A stretch of DNA of 46,201 nt from Oleispira sp963933055. Lineage in GTDB: Bacteria > Pseudomonadota > Gammaproteobacteria > Pseudomonadales > Oceanobacteraceae. The DNA lies in the NCBI GenBank assembly GCA_963933055.1, contig CAWVSY010000028.1:1-46201 (forward strand). The letters run 5' to 3'. Positions 23,788 through 32,716 of this stretch are shown here, in pieces. The notes beneath the pieces were generated by a model. The model made no database searches. It had not been told where the DNA came from and saw only the letters and a program-made list of their open reading frames with translations. How positions within the stretch are numbered: the stretch's first letter is position 1; the number at the start of each line of letters is the position of its first letter. The translations under genes were made by a program, and so were the position numbers.

Positions 23788-25887
23788 TTATTCAACGAAT
23801 GATATTGCCTTATTCGTTGCTTCTGCATTATCCACCGCAAATACAAAGCTTGTAGAGAATAATTCTTCTTGTTGTCCGCGCTGCGCAATCACAAAACGAT
23901 ATTGACCACCTGCGACGGGGTTGTACCAACGCACTTGATATTCAGCCATCCCCAAATCTTCATCGTCGAGTAAGCGAACCTCCAAATCATAACCGTCATC
24001 GTTAATCGGCTCACCAGCATTGTGCATTTCAATCCACTGACCATTGATTAATGCTTCTACTTTAACCAGTGGTCGATGCAATTGAATTTCACTCGCCCCC
24101 ACATCCAACCACTCAAACGCAATATAATCTTCTTCGTTAGCCGCTTCTGCTTTAAATACCGCTGGTTGCTCTAAGGAAGTACGCTTACCAGTACTGGCTA
24201 TTTTGTCAGGGTAGAATTGGTTTACCTTAATATCGTATTGCCAAGTTGGCAGCAGTTCTAAAACCTGCTCTTGGGTATTCATATCCTTGGCTAACTTGCC
24301 AAGCTGAGCGGCTAAATAAGGCGTTGAATATTGCCCGTACAATGTATGACCGCCTTCATAATTTTGACGCGCATATTCTTCTTGGGTTGTGGTATAGCCA
24401 AAATAGCCGTTGGCATTACCGGCTACCCAAGCATGCTTAATATTTTTTCCAAAAGTCGCGAACTCGTCACTCACACGCTTCGCCATACGACGACCCGATT
24501 CCGTTGTCACTTCAAACGGTAATGGCATAACCAGTGTATCGTTGATCTTTATTAACTGAAATAAAACAGTATTTGGAAAACTGTCGGTTGGCTCAAAAAG
24601 AGGCTGCAAATATTTAAACCCTAGATGCGTTTTATTGCCTTGGCAGCCCTCGGTAAATACCCAACTACGCGAAAACACATTGCCACCTTTCAAAAATGGA
24701 ACCGCTGCTAAAAAAGGGGTTCGACGTTCATAAGCTCCGGCGGCAACAGGTGCACCAACAGCAGGATCTTCACACAGTTCAATATCACCAATGGTATTAT
24801 TTTGGCGAATATTTAATTCACGAGCGGCAGTAAGAATTTCAACATCCGACGTTAGCTCACTGGATAATGATTCAAATAACTCAATCGCTTCTTGGCCAAT
24901 GCCTTGGCCTAGTTTTTTCGCAGCTTTCCAGTTCACCTCAAAATGACCAAAAGTATTATCACCATGATCGTCTAACGCAGGGGCCATATCACCCTGAGTA
25001 CCGTTGGTTAATGCATGTACTACAGGCCAAGGCGTATCGTATTTACGCTGAATTGCCCACTCTAAATCTTTTTGCGCGTAGGCAAATAAATCGGAATTGT
25101 AGACCTCAACCGGAACGCTTAACGCTGTTGCGTGAATCGAAAAACTTGAGAAAGCGGCCAAAGGTTTATAGCGACCTTTATCATCTTCCACATCAATGCG
25201 AATCATATACATCGCAGGGTTAATCGCTTTAAATTTTGCTTCTGGATCTTCTAAGCTGATATCCGTGACATTGTCATTTAAAACATACGAATCCAAAGAG
25301 CGATTGCGGTTATAGCCATAAATATCTTTGCGGCCCGTCGCTACTTTCGCAGGACGACGATTTTCATACGCAGCCATTATGCCATCAGCAATACGCTGGC
25401 TAGCAAACGCTAAAAACTGTTCTTCTAAACCCTGCCCACTCGACATGTGTTTGTTGTAAAAATCATTTTCAAAATGATTCACCGGAGCAGAATGACTATG
25501 AGAGGCGGTAATGACAATATCACTGGCTTTAAGGCCGGTTTTTTCAGCCACCGCAGCAACTACCTGATGCTGAACTAATAGTGAGCCGGCGGTTAAATCG
25601 GTTTGTACTAAAGCAACCGAGTTTCCTTGGCCGTCGTTTAAATAAACGACGCGGGCTTTTAAGCGCGTGCGAAAACCCTTACCTGAATTCGCCATGATGG
25701 AATAGCCACCCATGGGCATTCCTGGTGGCGGGGTCACATCGACCGAAACAGCACCCGCTGTCGCCGTGCCCGTTTTGATAACATTAGCAGGAATCGGTTG
25801 GTATACCGTAATGTGCTTGACTGTCGAGCACGCTGCTAAGCAAAAAGTTGACGTGGTAACGAGTATTAGCCGCATAATTTTATGCAT
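23788..25887 (-). CDS. Neutral/alkaline ceramidase-family lipoprotein
   Basis: This 699-residue protein begins with a lipoprotein signal (lipobox LAAC, Cys about 20). The neutral ceramidase family pattern follows: AVSVDVTPPPGMPMGGYS (about 47-64), ASHSHSAPVNHF around 128-140 in place of the usual THTHSGP active-site segment, and NGTQGDMAPALDDHG (about 290). A C-terminal Ig-like domain runs from about 560. The family cleaves the amide bond of ceramides and N-acyl lipids using zinc and an active-site Ser; the His residues and Ser are kept here. The ATG at 25887 has AGGAT about 8 bases upstream. The gene is monocistronic and convergent with yehS. The natural substrate in a bacterium that may lack sphingolipids is open. 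Confidence 0.85.
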   Translation of the reverse strand: MHKIMRLILVTTSTFCLAACSTVKHITVYQPIPANVIKTGTATAGAVSVDVTPPPGMPMGGYSIMANSGKGFRTRLKARVVYLNDGQGNSVALVQTDLTAGSLLVQHQVVAAVAEKTGLKASDIVITASHSHSAPVNHFENDFYNKHMSSGQGLEEQFLAFASQRIADGIMAAYENRRPAKVATGRKDIYGYNRNRSLDSYVLNDNVTDISLEDPEAKFKAINPAMYMIRIDVEDDKGRYKPLAAFSSFSIHATALSVPVEVYNSDLFAYAQKDLEWAIQRKYDTPWPVVHALTNGTQGDMAPALDDHGDNTFGHFEVNWKAAKKLGQGIGQEAIELFESLSSELTSDVEILTAARELNIRQNNTIGDIELCEDPAVGAPVAAGAYERRTPFLAAVPFLKGGNVFSRSWVFTEGCQGNKTHLGFKYLQPLFEPTDSFPNTVLFQLIKINDTLVMPLPFEVTTESGRRMAKRVSDEFATFGKNIKHAWVAGNANGYFGYTTTQEEYARQNYEGGHTLYGQYSTPYLAAQLGKLAKDMNTQEQVLELLPTWQYDIKVNQFYPDKIASTGKRTSLEQPAVFKAEAANEEDYIAFEWLDVGASEIQLHRPLVKVEALINGQWIEMHNAGEPINDDGYDLEVRLLDDEDLGMAEYQVRWYNPVAGGQYRFVIAQRGQQEELFSTSFVFAVDNAEATNKAISFVE

Positions 25888-25954
25888 GAGAAGTATCCTA
25901 GTTCTTGTTGTTATAATTAGAATTTTTTCGGAACATTCGTACCATTATAAACCG

Positions 25955-26254
25955 TTATGCAAGATTAGGAAACCGCTCGGCTAATAGCTCAGGATTGTTT
26001 AGCAGCTCTTCTTTTTTATTTTTGCTCAATTTCTTTACTTTATATTCAAGTTTTAAGGCCCGTGAGTGATCACCCACTTCTACTTGAAGCTCTAGCACTA
26101 GCGGCCCTTTTCCTTTTAAAGATTTTGCCGCTTTAATGCCTCCCGCTTGGTGCTCGGAAAATCGACGCGCCACATCGGTTGTAATACCTGTGTATAAAGC
26201 ACCACTATTGGTTCGAACTAGGTACAATGACCAGATTGCAGGCTTCTTTAGCAT
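25955..26254 (-). CDS. GIY-YIG nuclease-superfamily protein (YhbQ-like)
   Basis: This 99-residue single-domain protein has the GIY-YIG motif in the form SLYLVRTNSGALYTGITTD (about 9-27), followed by RRFSEHQAGG and a conserved Glu/Lys-rich helix (ALKLEYKVKKLSKNKKEEL). It is the UPF0213/YhbQ kind, for which DNA-cleaving activity has been reported in relatives but the cellular role is unsettled. It is divergent from the HlyIII gene and 67 bp upstream of the ceramidase-like gene on the same strand. Confidence 0.92.
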   Translation of the reverse strand: MLKKPAIWSLYLVRTNSGALYTGITTDVARRFSEHQAGGIKAAKSLKGKGPLVLELQVEVGDHSRALKLEYKVKKLSKNKKEELLNNPELLAERFPNLA

Positions 26255-26383
26255 ATATTCATTACTCGTTTAATGAATCTTCCATTCGTTTTTTCGCTGA
26301 CTGTTTTGCTGCCGTTTTACTAAAGGTGTAAAATTATTGAGCAAACAAGTGTACACTGAAATTAATTTTTCAAGGACGTCACC

Positions 26384-27046
26384 ATGTCGAGCAGTTCTCT
26401 TACTTCAAAATCTCGCTACCGCGACCCTTTTAGCGGCTTCAGCCATCTAATAGCGGCCATTATTGGCTTAATCGCTTCTGGTGTATTAATAATCAAAGCC
26501 AGTCTTTATGGTGACGCTTGGCAAATAGCCTCATTCGCCGTCTTTGGTATCTGCATGATATTAATGTTTGGCAGCAGCGCAATATATCACCTTGCCCAAG
26601 GAAGTGATGAAAAAATCTTAACGCTAAAGCGCATCGACCACATGGCTATTTTTGCCATGATTGCGGGTACTTATACCCCCATGTGCTTAGTTCCATTGCG
26701 TGAAAGCTTCGGCTGGACACTGCTATTTGTCGTATGGGGATTAGCCCTTGCGGGGATTTTATTAAAAATATTCTGGATTAATGCACCACGCTGGCTTTCA
26801 ACCATCATTTATCTTGCGATGGGCTGGGCATGCATCTTTGGTATTTCCACCATGAAAGAGGTAATGCCAGAAATCTCCTTTGATTGGCTGGTTTATGGCG
26901 GTATTGCTTATACCCTAGGTGCCATTATTTATGCGACAAAGCGCCCAAATCCATGGCCAAATGTCTTTGGCTTTCATGAAATCTGGCACATATTTGTCAT
27001 AGCAGGGGCTTTTAGCCACTTCATCTCTGTTTATTATTTACTGTGA
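26384..27046 (+). CDS. Hemolysin III / PAQR family membrane protein
   Basis: This 220-residue protein has seven hydrophobic segments and the conserved metal-binding triad of the family: SSAIYHL (about 65-71), the invariant RIDHMAIF (about 84-91) and HEIWHIFVIAGAFSHF near the end. The PAQR superfamily is linked to hydrolase or receptor activity in membranes and, in bacteria, to membrane-lipid homeostasis; the name hemolysin III is historical. AAGGA (26372-26376) lies 7 bases before the ATG. It is monocistronic. Confidence 0.93.
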   Translation: MSSSSLTSKSRYRDPFSGFSHLIAAIIGLIASGVLIIKASLYGDAWQIASFAVFGICMILMFGSSAIYHLAQGSDEKILTLKRIDHMAIFAMIAGTYTPMCLVPLRESFGWTLLFVVWGLALAGILLKIFWINAPRWLSTIIYLAMGWACIFGISTMKEVMPEISFDWLVYGGIAYTLGAIIYATKRPNPWPNVFGFHEIWHIFVIAGAFSHFISVYYLL

Positions 27047-27144
27047 TCGCCAGAATCATTCACATTTAAAGGTTTTTTAGCCCCTCTAATCTCATCAACT
27101 TTAATTTAATAAGGCGTTTAGATAGACGCTTATTATATAGCTTC

Positions 27145-27153
27145 TGATATAAT
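27145..27153 (+). promoter_or_regulatory. Extended -10 promoter of dbpA
   Basis: TGATATAAT is a perfect extended -10 (TGn + TATAAT, the hexamer at 27148-27153). No good -35 is present 16-18 bases upstream, as is usual for extended -10 promoters. It implies a leader of about 90 bases before the TTG start of dbpA at 27249. A hairpin at about 27107-27136 lies just upstream. Confidence 0.6.
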
Positions 27154-27248
27154 GTGTTTTTTCTGCTATTCCAGCCGCTTTTGCCGTCTTTTAATGAGTT
27201 CATAAGTCAAAAGTAGGCCTAGCCTTACACATTCAGTGGAGTTTCACC

Positions 27249-28631
27249 TTGAGTCAAGCCAACAAATTTTCTTCCCTTGCATTACCGCAAGGCATGATCG
27301 ATAACCTAGAGCAAATGGGTTATAACGACATGACACCGATTCAAGCCGAAGCTCTGCCATTCGTCATTGAAGGCCGCGACGTGCTTGCCAAAGCACAAAC
27401 GGGTAGTGGTAAAACCGCAGCGTTTGGTATTGGTTTATTAACCAAGCTAAATCAGCGTAACTTTGGTTGCCAGGCATTAATTTTATGCCCGACCCGCGAA
27501 TTAGCGACTCAGGTAGCGGATGAAATCCGTAAGCTTGCTCGCTATCAGCAAAATATCAAAATTCTTACTTTATGTGGCGGTCAGTCAATTGGCCCACAAA
27601 TCGGTTCTTTAGAGCACGGCGCACATATTGTTGTGGGTACACCGGGTCGTATCGCCGATCACATCAACAAAGGCACATTAGATCTGAACTCGGTCGATAC
27701 CGTGGTTCTAGATGAAGCCGACCGCATGTTGGATATGGGCTTTGTTGATGAAATCACAAACATCATCAAGCACACGCCTTATGATCGTCAGATGTTATTA
27801 TTTTCTGCCACCTACCCTGAAGGTATTCAGGCGCTGAGTAAGCAATTTCAGCACGAACCAGAAACCATCACGATTAAAGATGAGCAATCAAAAAGCACCA
27901 TTATTCAGCGCTTTTATGATGTACCTAAAATGAAAGATAAAGACGAAGCCTTGTTAACCTTATTGGGTAGCAAAGCAGCTGAATCGACCGTTATCTTCTG
28001 TAATACAAAAATCGCTTGTTACGATGTATTAGAATTTTTACGGGAACGTGGTTATCACGCATTAGCCTTGGTTGGCGAAATGGAGCAACGTGAGCGTGAC
28101 CAAGTATTGGTTCGTTTCTCGAATAAGAGTGCTTCCATTTTGATCGCGACCGATGTGGCCTCTCGTGGTTTGGACATTGACGATTTAGATCTTGTGATCA
28201 ACTACGACGTGACTCGCGATCCTGAAGTTCATGTTCACCGTATCGGCCGTACAGGTCGTGCGGGTAAAGAAGGGTTGGCACTTTCATTAATGGCGGCTTC
28301 TGAAGTTAAGAAGATGTTCGCAATTAATGAGTATATGAATACCAAGTATGATACGAGCGATATCAGCAAGCTAAAAAGCCCTTACGAGCCGAAGAAGCCT
28401 AACATGGTTACTTTGTGCATCGATGGTGGTAAAAAGAGCAAGCTACGCCCCGGTGATATTTTAGGTGCATTAACGGCTGATGGCGGTATTCCAGGTAGCG
28501 ATGTTGGCAAAATTAATATGTTTCCGAATCAAGCTTATGTGGCCATTGCCCGCCCGAGTGCGCGCATAGCGCTGAAATTGATTCAAGAGAAAAACATGAA
28601 AGGCCGTCGCTTCCGCGTTCGCCGCTTATAA
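27249..28631 (+). CDS. dbpA: ATP-dependent RNA helicase DbpA
   Basis: This 460-residue DEAD-box helicase acts in 50S subunit assembly and binds hairpin 92 of 23S rRNA. Motifs in order: Q motif (MTPIQ, about 28), Walker A AQTGSGKT (49-56), PTREL (81-85), TPGR (131-134), DEAD (155-158), SAT, ATDVASRGLDI, HRIGRTGR. The C-terminal RNA-binding domain (about 385-460, RPGDILGALTADGGIPGSDVG) marks DbpA rather than RhlB/RhlE/SrmB. The start is TTG at 27249; AGTGGAG (27235-27241) is well placed upstream and supports it. It is monocistronic and is followed by repeat copy C. Confidence 0.96.
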   Translation: MSQANKFSSLALPQGMIDNLEQMGYNDMTPIQAEALPFVIEGRDVLAKAQTGSGKTAAFGIGLLTKLNQRNFGCQALILCPTRELATQVADEIRKLARYQQNIKILTLCGGQSIGPQIGSLEHGAHIVVGTPGRIADHINKGTLDLNSVDTVVLDEADRMLDMGFVDEITNIIKHTPYDRQMLLFSATYPEGIQALSKQFQHEPETITIKDEQSKSTIIQRFYDVPKMKDKDEALLTLLGSKAAESTVIFCNTKIACYDVLEFLRERGYHALALVGEMEQRERDQVLVRFSNKSASILIATDVASRGLDIDDLDLVINYDVTRDPEVHVHRIGRTGRAGKEGLALSLMAASEVKKMFAINEYMNTKYDTSDISKLKSPYEPKKPNMVTLCIDGGKKSKLRPGDILGALTADGGIPGSDVGKINMFPNQAYVAIARPSARIALKLIQEKNMKGRRFRVRRL

Positions 28632-28681
28632 TTCCGATACACAAAGACTTTGATAATTCAGAGTTTATAAAAGTATTAAGC

Positions 28682-28792
28682 AGATTGATGTTGGGTAAGG
28701 TGTTTAAGGCCGTCCGAGATAGGGATATCGAGGCCGAGTCTATAGGGACATATTCACGACGTGCCGTAAAACGACATACCCAGCAGTGATCT
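28682..28792 (+). repeat. Dispersed intergenic element, copy C
   Basis: This element of about 111 bp lies between dbpA and yaiL. Its outer arms are TGTTGGGTA (28689-28697) and TACCCAGCA (28777-28785), complementary with one G-U pair, extended by AGAT (28682-28685) and ATCT (28789-28792). An inner pair is GTTTAAGGC (28702-28710) with GCCGTAAAAC (28763-28772). The interior carries GGCCGTCCGA, a GATA-GGGA-TATC hairpin (28718-28729) and TATAGGGACATATTCACG then ACGTGCC, matching copy B in order and spacing. The arms differ completely in sequence from those of copies A and B. Confidence 0.7.
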
Positions 28793-28849
28793 CAAACTTA
28801 ATACGATTTTAAAACCAAAGCTAATTTAAAGAATTTCAACGAGCAAAAA

Positions 28850-29395
28850 ATGGCAAAAACATTACAAGAGCAGCTGCTAGCCATGGGGCTAACGGACAAG
28901 AAAAAAGCCAAGCAGGCTGAAAAACAAAAAAAGAAAAATGTTAAAGAAGCCCGTAACGGTGCTGAAGTTATCGACGAAGCAAAAGTATTGGCCGACAAAG
29001 CCAAGCAAGAAAAAATTGCGCGTGATAAAGCATTAAACGACGAGAAGAAAGCCGCAGCAGAAGCCAAAGCCGTTATCGCGCAGATCAAACAACTGATCAA
29101 AATGAATACCATCAAAGTGGATGGTGAGCTAGCGTATAACTTTACCGCAGGCACCAAGATTAAAAAAATCTACGTTAACGAAGACATTCAAGATCGTCTG
29201 AGTCGTGGTAAATTAGCAATCACCAGTCCAGAGCTGGATAATAAAACCTTCGCTATTATTCCACTAGGCGTAGCAGAAAAGATTCGCCAACGCGATCAAC
29301 AGTGCTTCATCTACATTGCTGAAAATGCATCAAAAGAAATAGAAGAAGACGACCCTTATGCAGATTATCAAATCCCTGATGATCTAATGTGGTAG
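28850..29395 (+). CDS. yaiL: DUF2058 family protein YaiL
   Basis: This 181-residue protein opens MAKTLQEQLLAMGLTDKKKA, the DUF2058 hallmark. A long Lys/Ala/Glu-rich helix follows, probably coiled coil (about 15-85), then a compact C-terminal domain (YNFTAGTKIKKIYVNEDIQDRLSRGKLAI ... LGVAEKIRQRD). E. coli YaiL has been described as nucleoprotein- or polynucleotide-associated; its exact role is unknown. The window shows no operon partner; a glutathione transferase gene follows 47 bp downstream. Confidence 0.9.
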   Translation: MAKTLQEQLLAMGLTDKKKAKQAEKQKKKNVKEARNGAEVIDEAKVLADKAKQEKIARDKALNDEKKAAAEAKAVIAQIKQLIKMNTIKVDGELAYNFTAGTKIKKIYVNEDIQDRLSRGKLAITSPELDNKTFAIIPLGVAEKIRQRDQQCFIYIAENASKEIEEDDPYADYQIPDDLMW

Positions 29396-29442
29396 CCCAT
29401 TCGTATTTAAGGGTAATCCAATAATACAAAGGAATAATAACA

Positions 29443-30126
29443 ATGATTACCCTTCACCATCTGAACAACTCACGCTCACAAAGAATCATCTGGTTACTAG
29501 AAATACTTCAAGTGGAATACCAGATTAAACACTACCAGCGTGATGCGAAAACCACATTAGCACCCGCCGAGCTGAAAAAAATTCATCCACTTGGCAAGTC
29601 TCCAGTCATAACCGACGGCGATCAAGTCATTGCAGAATCTGGCCTCATCATTGAATATCTGTGTGAAACCTACGGTGCTGATAAAGCATTAATGGGGAAT
29701 AAAGAGAATCGCTGGGATGTTAAATATTGGCTGCACTATAGCGAAGGCTCGCTGATGCCATTAATGGTTATGAAACTGGTCTTTGATAAAATCAAATCTG
29801 CGCCGAAGCCCTTTTTCATTAAACCCATCGCCAACGCCATTGTTGATAAAGCCATGTCTTCTTATGCAGGCCCTAATATCAGTAATAACATCGCCTACAT
29901 TGAACAACACCTAGCGAATAACCACCAGCAAGGTCATGACTACATGTGTGGTCAACAACTGACCGGCGCTGACTTCCAAATGATATTCCCACTCGAAGCC
30001 CTAATTGCTAGACAAAAAAGCATGGCCGAAAATCAGCCCAATATTTACGCCTACGTCAAACGTATTCATGCCCAGCCTGAATATCAAAAAGCACTCAAAG
30101 CTGGCGGACAATACGACTACGCATAG
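29443..30126 (+). CDS. Glutathione S-transferase family protein
   Basis: This 227-residue cytoplasmic protein has an N-terminal thioredoxin-fold domain (1-80: NNSRSQRIIWLLE with the likely catalytic Ser/Arg, GKSPVITDG with the cis-Pro, ESGLIIEYL glutathione-contact segment). An all-helical C-terminal domain follows, with the family's GADFQMIFPLEA motif. The subclass is the SspA/GST-like type common in proteobacteria; the substrate is unknown. AAGGA lies upstream of the ATG. It is convergent with ppiC, with only 27 bp between stops. Confidence 0.93.
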   Translation: MITLHHLNNSRSQRIIWLLEILQVEYQIKHYQRDAKTTLAPAELKKIHPLGKSPVITDGDQVIAESGLIIEYLCETYGADKALMGNKENRWDVKYWLHYSEGSLMPLMVMKLVFDKIKSAPKPFFIKPIANAIVDKAMSSYAGPNISNNIAYIEQHLANNHQQGHDYMCGQQLTGADFQMIFPLEALIARQKSMAENQPNIYAYVKRIHAQPEYQKALKAGGQYDYA

Positions 30127-30153
30127 CCCCCATATTTGAGACTTAATGATTCA

Positions 30154-30435
30154 TTAAGCGCGGTACAAAACCTGGATTAAATGGACACCAAATTGAGTTT
30201 TTACGGGACCATGAATTTTTATTAATTCACCCTTAAAAACAACCTTATCAAATTGGCGAACCATTTGACCCGGTTTCACTTCTCCTAAATCACCACCGGC
30301 TTTCTTACCTGATGGGCAAAGAGAAAACTCCTTCGCTAGCTTGGCAAAATCTGCCCCTTTAGCAATACGATCACGCAATCGATTAGCTTCTACATTGGTT
30401 TTCACCAAAATATGACGTACCCCTGCAACAGGCAT
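30154..30435 (-). CDS. ppiC: Parvulin-type peptidyl-prolyl cis-trans isomerase PpiC
   Basis: This 93-residue protein is one parvulin domain without a signal peptide: VRHILVKTNVEANRL, FAKLAKEFSLCPSGKKAGGDLGEV, MVRQFDKVVF and TQFGVHLIQVL. It is therefore cytoplasmic and catalyses isomerisation of Xaa-Pro peptide bonds. The size equals E. coli PpiC. The ATG is at 30435, and the gene is divergent from upp. Confidence 0.94.
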   Translation of the reverse strand: MPVAGVRHILVKTNVEANRLRDRIAKGADFAKLAKEFSLCPSGKKAGGDLGEVKPGQMVRQFDKVVFKGELIKIHGPVKTQFGVHLIQVLYRA

Positions 30436-30660
30436 AGGAACTCCTAGTATTTAAACTCGCTTGGAAAATTAAGATCTTACTGTAAAAGCCATTTTACCAG
30501 CAATTCAGACAGCGTAGCTATCGGCAATAAAAGGCCAAATAGACGGCAACGTTCAGAATATGAGCTACTTTAATTAAGGCAGACCTATTTGACATTAAAT
30601 TTCTTGACTAATCAGACAAAAATATAAAATTTCAGGACCACTAAAGGCTATAAATATGTG

Positions 30661-30695
30661 AAAATAGGCGCCACCCACCCTAGACACCCTATTTT
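30661..30695 (+). promoter_or_regulatory. Hairpin in the upp leader
   Basis: AAAATAGG (30661-30668) pairs with CCTATTTT (30688-30695) around a 19-base loop. It stands 8 bases before the GGAG ribosome binding site of upp (30704-30707). It may affect translation or transcription of the salvage operon, but its role is unproven. Confidence 0.4.
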
Positions 30696-30714
30696 ACTCT
30701 TTTGGAGCTTGAGA

Positions 30715-31341
30715 ATGAGCGTATACGAAATAAAACACCCGCTGGTACAGCATAAAATTAGCCTAATGCGCGCTAAAAAAATGAGCACTCGCAGCTTTCG
30801 TCGCTTAGCGGCAGAAGTTGGTTGCCTATTAACCTATGAAGCCACTAAAGATTTGAAGTTAGAAGATTACCAAATGGAAGGTTGGGATGGCGAACTAACA
30901 GGTCAGCGCTTAGTCGGTAAAAAAGCAACCATCGTTCCTATTCTTCGTGCAGGTATTGGCATGATGGATGGCGTTTTAGAATTAATGCCAAGCGCTAAAA
31001 TCAGCGTTGTTGGTTTATATCGTGATGAAAAAACCCTTGAGCCAGTTACCTATTTCGAAAAAATGGCTAGCCACATGGACCAGCGCATGGCTTTGATTGT
31101 TGACCCTATGCTGGCAACAGGCGGCTCGATGAACGCAACGATCGACATCATCAAAAAAGCAGGCTGCACCGACATTCGTGCACTTGTTTTAGTGGCGGCT
31201 CCTGAAGGCCTGAAGAAAGTAAAAGACGCCCACCCAGATGTAGATATCTATACGGCCTCAGTTGATGATCACCTAAATGAAGATGGCTACATCATTCCTG
31301 GTCTTGGTGATGCTGGCGATAAGATTTTCGGCACACGATAA
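30715..31341 (+). CDS. upp: Uracil phosphoribosyltransferase
   Basis: This 208-residue enzyme converts uracil and PRPP to UMP (pyrimidine salvage). Recognisable parts are MSVYEIKHPLVQHKISLMR at the start, ATIVPILRAGIGMMDGVLE, GLYRDEKTLEP, the PRPP loop LIVDPMLATGGSM, and IPGLGDAGDKIFGTR at the end. The ATG at 30715 is chosen over a longer GTG frame from 30658: it has GGAG at 30704-30707 and gives exactly the length of E. coli Upp. It is followed 37 bp later by uraA in the usual salvage operon. Confidence 0.97.
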   Translation: MSVYEIKHPLVQHKISLMRAKKMSTRSFRRLAAEVGCLLTYEATKDLKLEDYQMEGWDGELTGQRLVGKKATIVPILRAGIGMMDGVLELMPSAKISVVGLYRDEKTLEPVTYFEKMASHMDQRMALIVDPMLATGGSMNATIDIIKKAGCTDIRALVLVAAPEGLKKVKDAHPDVDIYTASVDDHLNEDGYIIPGLGDAGDKIFGTR

Positions 31342-31378
31342 AATAATTAATAATAATCACTATTTCTGAGGAAGTTTT

Positions 31379-32707
31379 ATGTCGGATCCGTCCGTAAATC
31401 AAAGCAGCAATCATCAAAGCAGCTTCACTCAACCTGCTTGGCGTAATGCTTTAGCCGGTTTACAAATGCTCTTCGTAGCGTTTGGTGCATTGGTATTAAT
31501 GCCGCTCATCACAGGATTGGATCCTAGCGTTGCGTTATTCACCGCCGGCATTGGCACCATTTTGTTTCAGTTTATTACGAAACAACAAGTGCCTATTTTC
31601 TTGGCCTCTTCTTTTGTATTCATTGCTCCCATTGCCTATTCGGTTCAAACCTGGGGCGTGGCTGCTGCCATGGGCTCATTGTTCGTTACTGGCCTAGTCT
31701 ATGTTGCTATTGCAAGCTTGGTCGCTGTTCGCGGGGCTGGTTTTCTTCACCGCTTAATGCCTCCTGTTGTAACAGGTCCTATCATCATGGTTATTGGCTT
31801 AGGTCTTGCGCCTATTGCGGTAAACATGGCGATGGGTAAAACAGGCGATGGCGCTGCCGAGTTGTTTCCTTATATGGATTCTCTCATTGTATCCATGTCT
31901 GCATTACTGACGACGCTTCTTGTCGCAACGTTAGGTAAAGGCATCTTCCGCTTATTGCCTATTATGGCGGGGGTTATTGTTGGTTATATCATGGCTTCCA
32001 TTATGGGCATGGTAACAACAGAAGCGGTTTCAAGTGCTGAGTGGTTTGCAATACCTAACTTCATCACGCCTGAATTCCAACTAGCCGCCATCTTATTCAT
32101 GTTACCCGTTGCCATCGCACCGGCCATTGAGCACGTTGGTGATATTTTAGCGATTGGCAGTGTTACTGGAAAAGATTACACCAAGAAGCCTGGTCTTCAC
32201 CGCACGTTATTAGGCGATGGTTTAGCGACTTCTTTAGCCTCTTTATTTGGCGGCCCACCTAATACGACTTATTCAGAAGTTACTGGCGCGGTCATGCTAA
32301 CGAAAATGTTCAATCCTCGCATCATGATCTGGGCGGCTTGCTTTGCTATCTGCTTAGCATTCATTGGTAAGTTTGGTATTGCCTTGCAAACCATTCCTGC
32401 ACCCGTTATGGGAGGCATTTTGATCTTACTGTTTGGCTCTATCGCAACGGTTGGTTTGAATATATTAGTGAAAGCTCAAGTTGACTTAGCCGACCAAAGA
32501 AACCTAGTGATTGTATCAACAACCCTAGTATTTGGTATTGGCGGCATGGCGATTGGTAATGCAGACTTCAGCCTAACGGGCATTAGTTTGTGTGGCTTGG
32601 TTGCTATTCTAATGAACTTATTTTTGCCTAAAACAAAAATAGACGAAGACAACTTAGATCAAGAAACGGCAATCGCAAAAGACTTGGTTGATCATAACCG
32701 CTCTTAA
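31379..32707 (+). CDS. uraA: Uracil permease (NCS2 family)
   Basis: This 442-residue inner-membrane transporter has about 14 hydrophobic segments. NCS2 signatures are present: GLQMLFVAFGALVLMPLITG near the N-terminus, the transport-site segment VAIAPAIEHVGDILAIGSVTG with the conserved Glu, and FGGPPNTTYSEVTGAVMLT. The pairing with upp (uptake followed by conversion to UMP) makes uracil the likely substrate. GAGGAAG precedes the ATG. The operon ends at a strong terminator 10 bp after the stop. Confidence 0.95.
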   Translation: MSDPSVNQSSNHQSSFTQPAWRNALAGLQMLFVAFGALVLMPLITGLDPSVALFTAGIGTILFQFITKQQVPIFLASSFVFIAPIAYSVQTWGVAAAMGSLFVTGLVYVAIASLVAVRGAGFLHRLMPPVVTGPIIMVIGLGLAPIAVNMAMGKTGDGAAELFPYMDSLIVSMSALLTTLLVATLGKGIFRLLPIMAGVIVGYIMASIMGMVTTEAVSSAEWFAIPNFITPEFQLAAILFMLPVAIAPAIEHVGDILAIGSVTGKDYTKKPGLHRTLLGDGLATSLASLFGGPPNTTYSEVTGAVMLTKMFNPRIMIWAACFAICLAFIGKFGIALQTIPAPVMGGILILLFGSIATVGLNILVKAQVDLADQRNLVIVSTTLVFGIGGMAIGNADFSLTGISLCGLVAILMNLFLPKTKIDEDNLDQETAIAKDLVDHNRS

Positions 32708-32716
32708 AAGTTGCGC

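Noticed and set aside
24867..25223. 118-codon plus-strand frame inside the ceramidase-like gene
   Set aside because: It is antisense to a gene with clear family motifs, its composition is atypical, and it has no ribosome binding site.
30658..30714. N-terminal extension of Upp
   Set aside because: The leader hairpin and the GGAG site at 30704 sit inside it. The ATG at 30715 gives the standard protein length.
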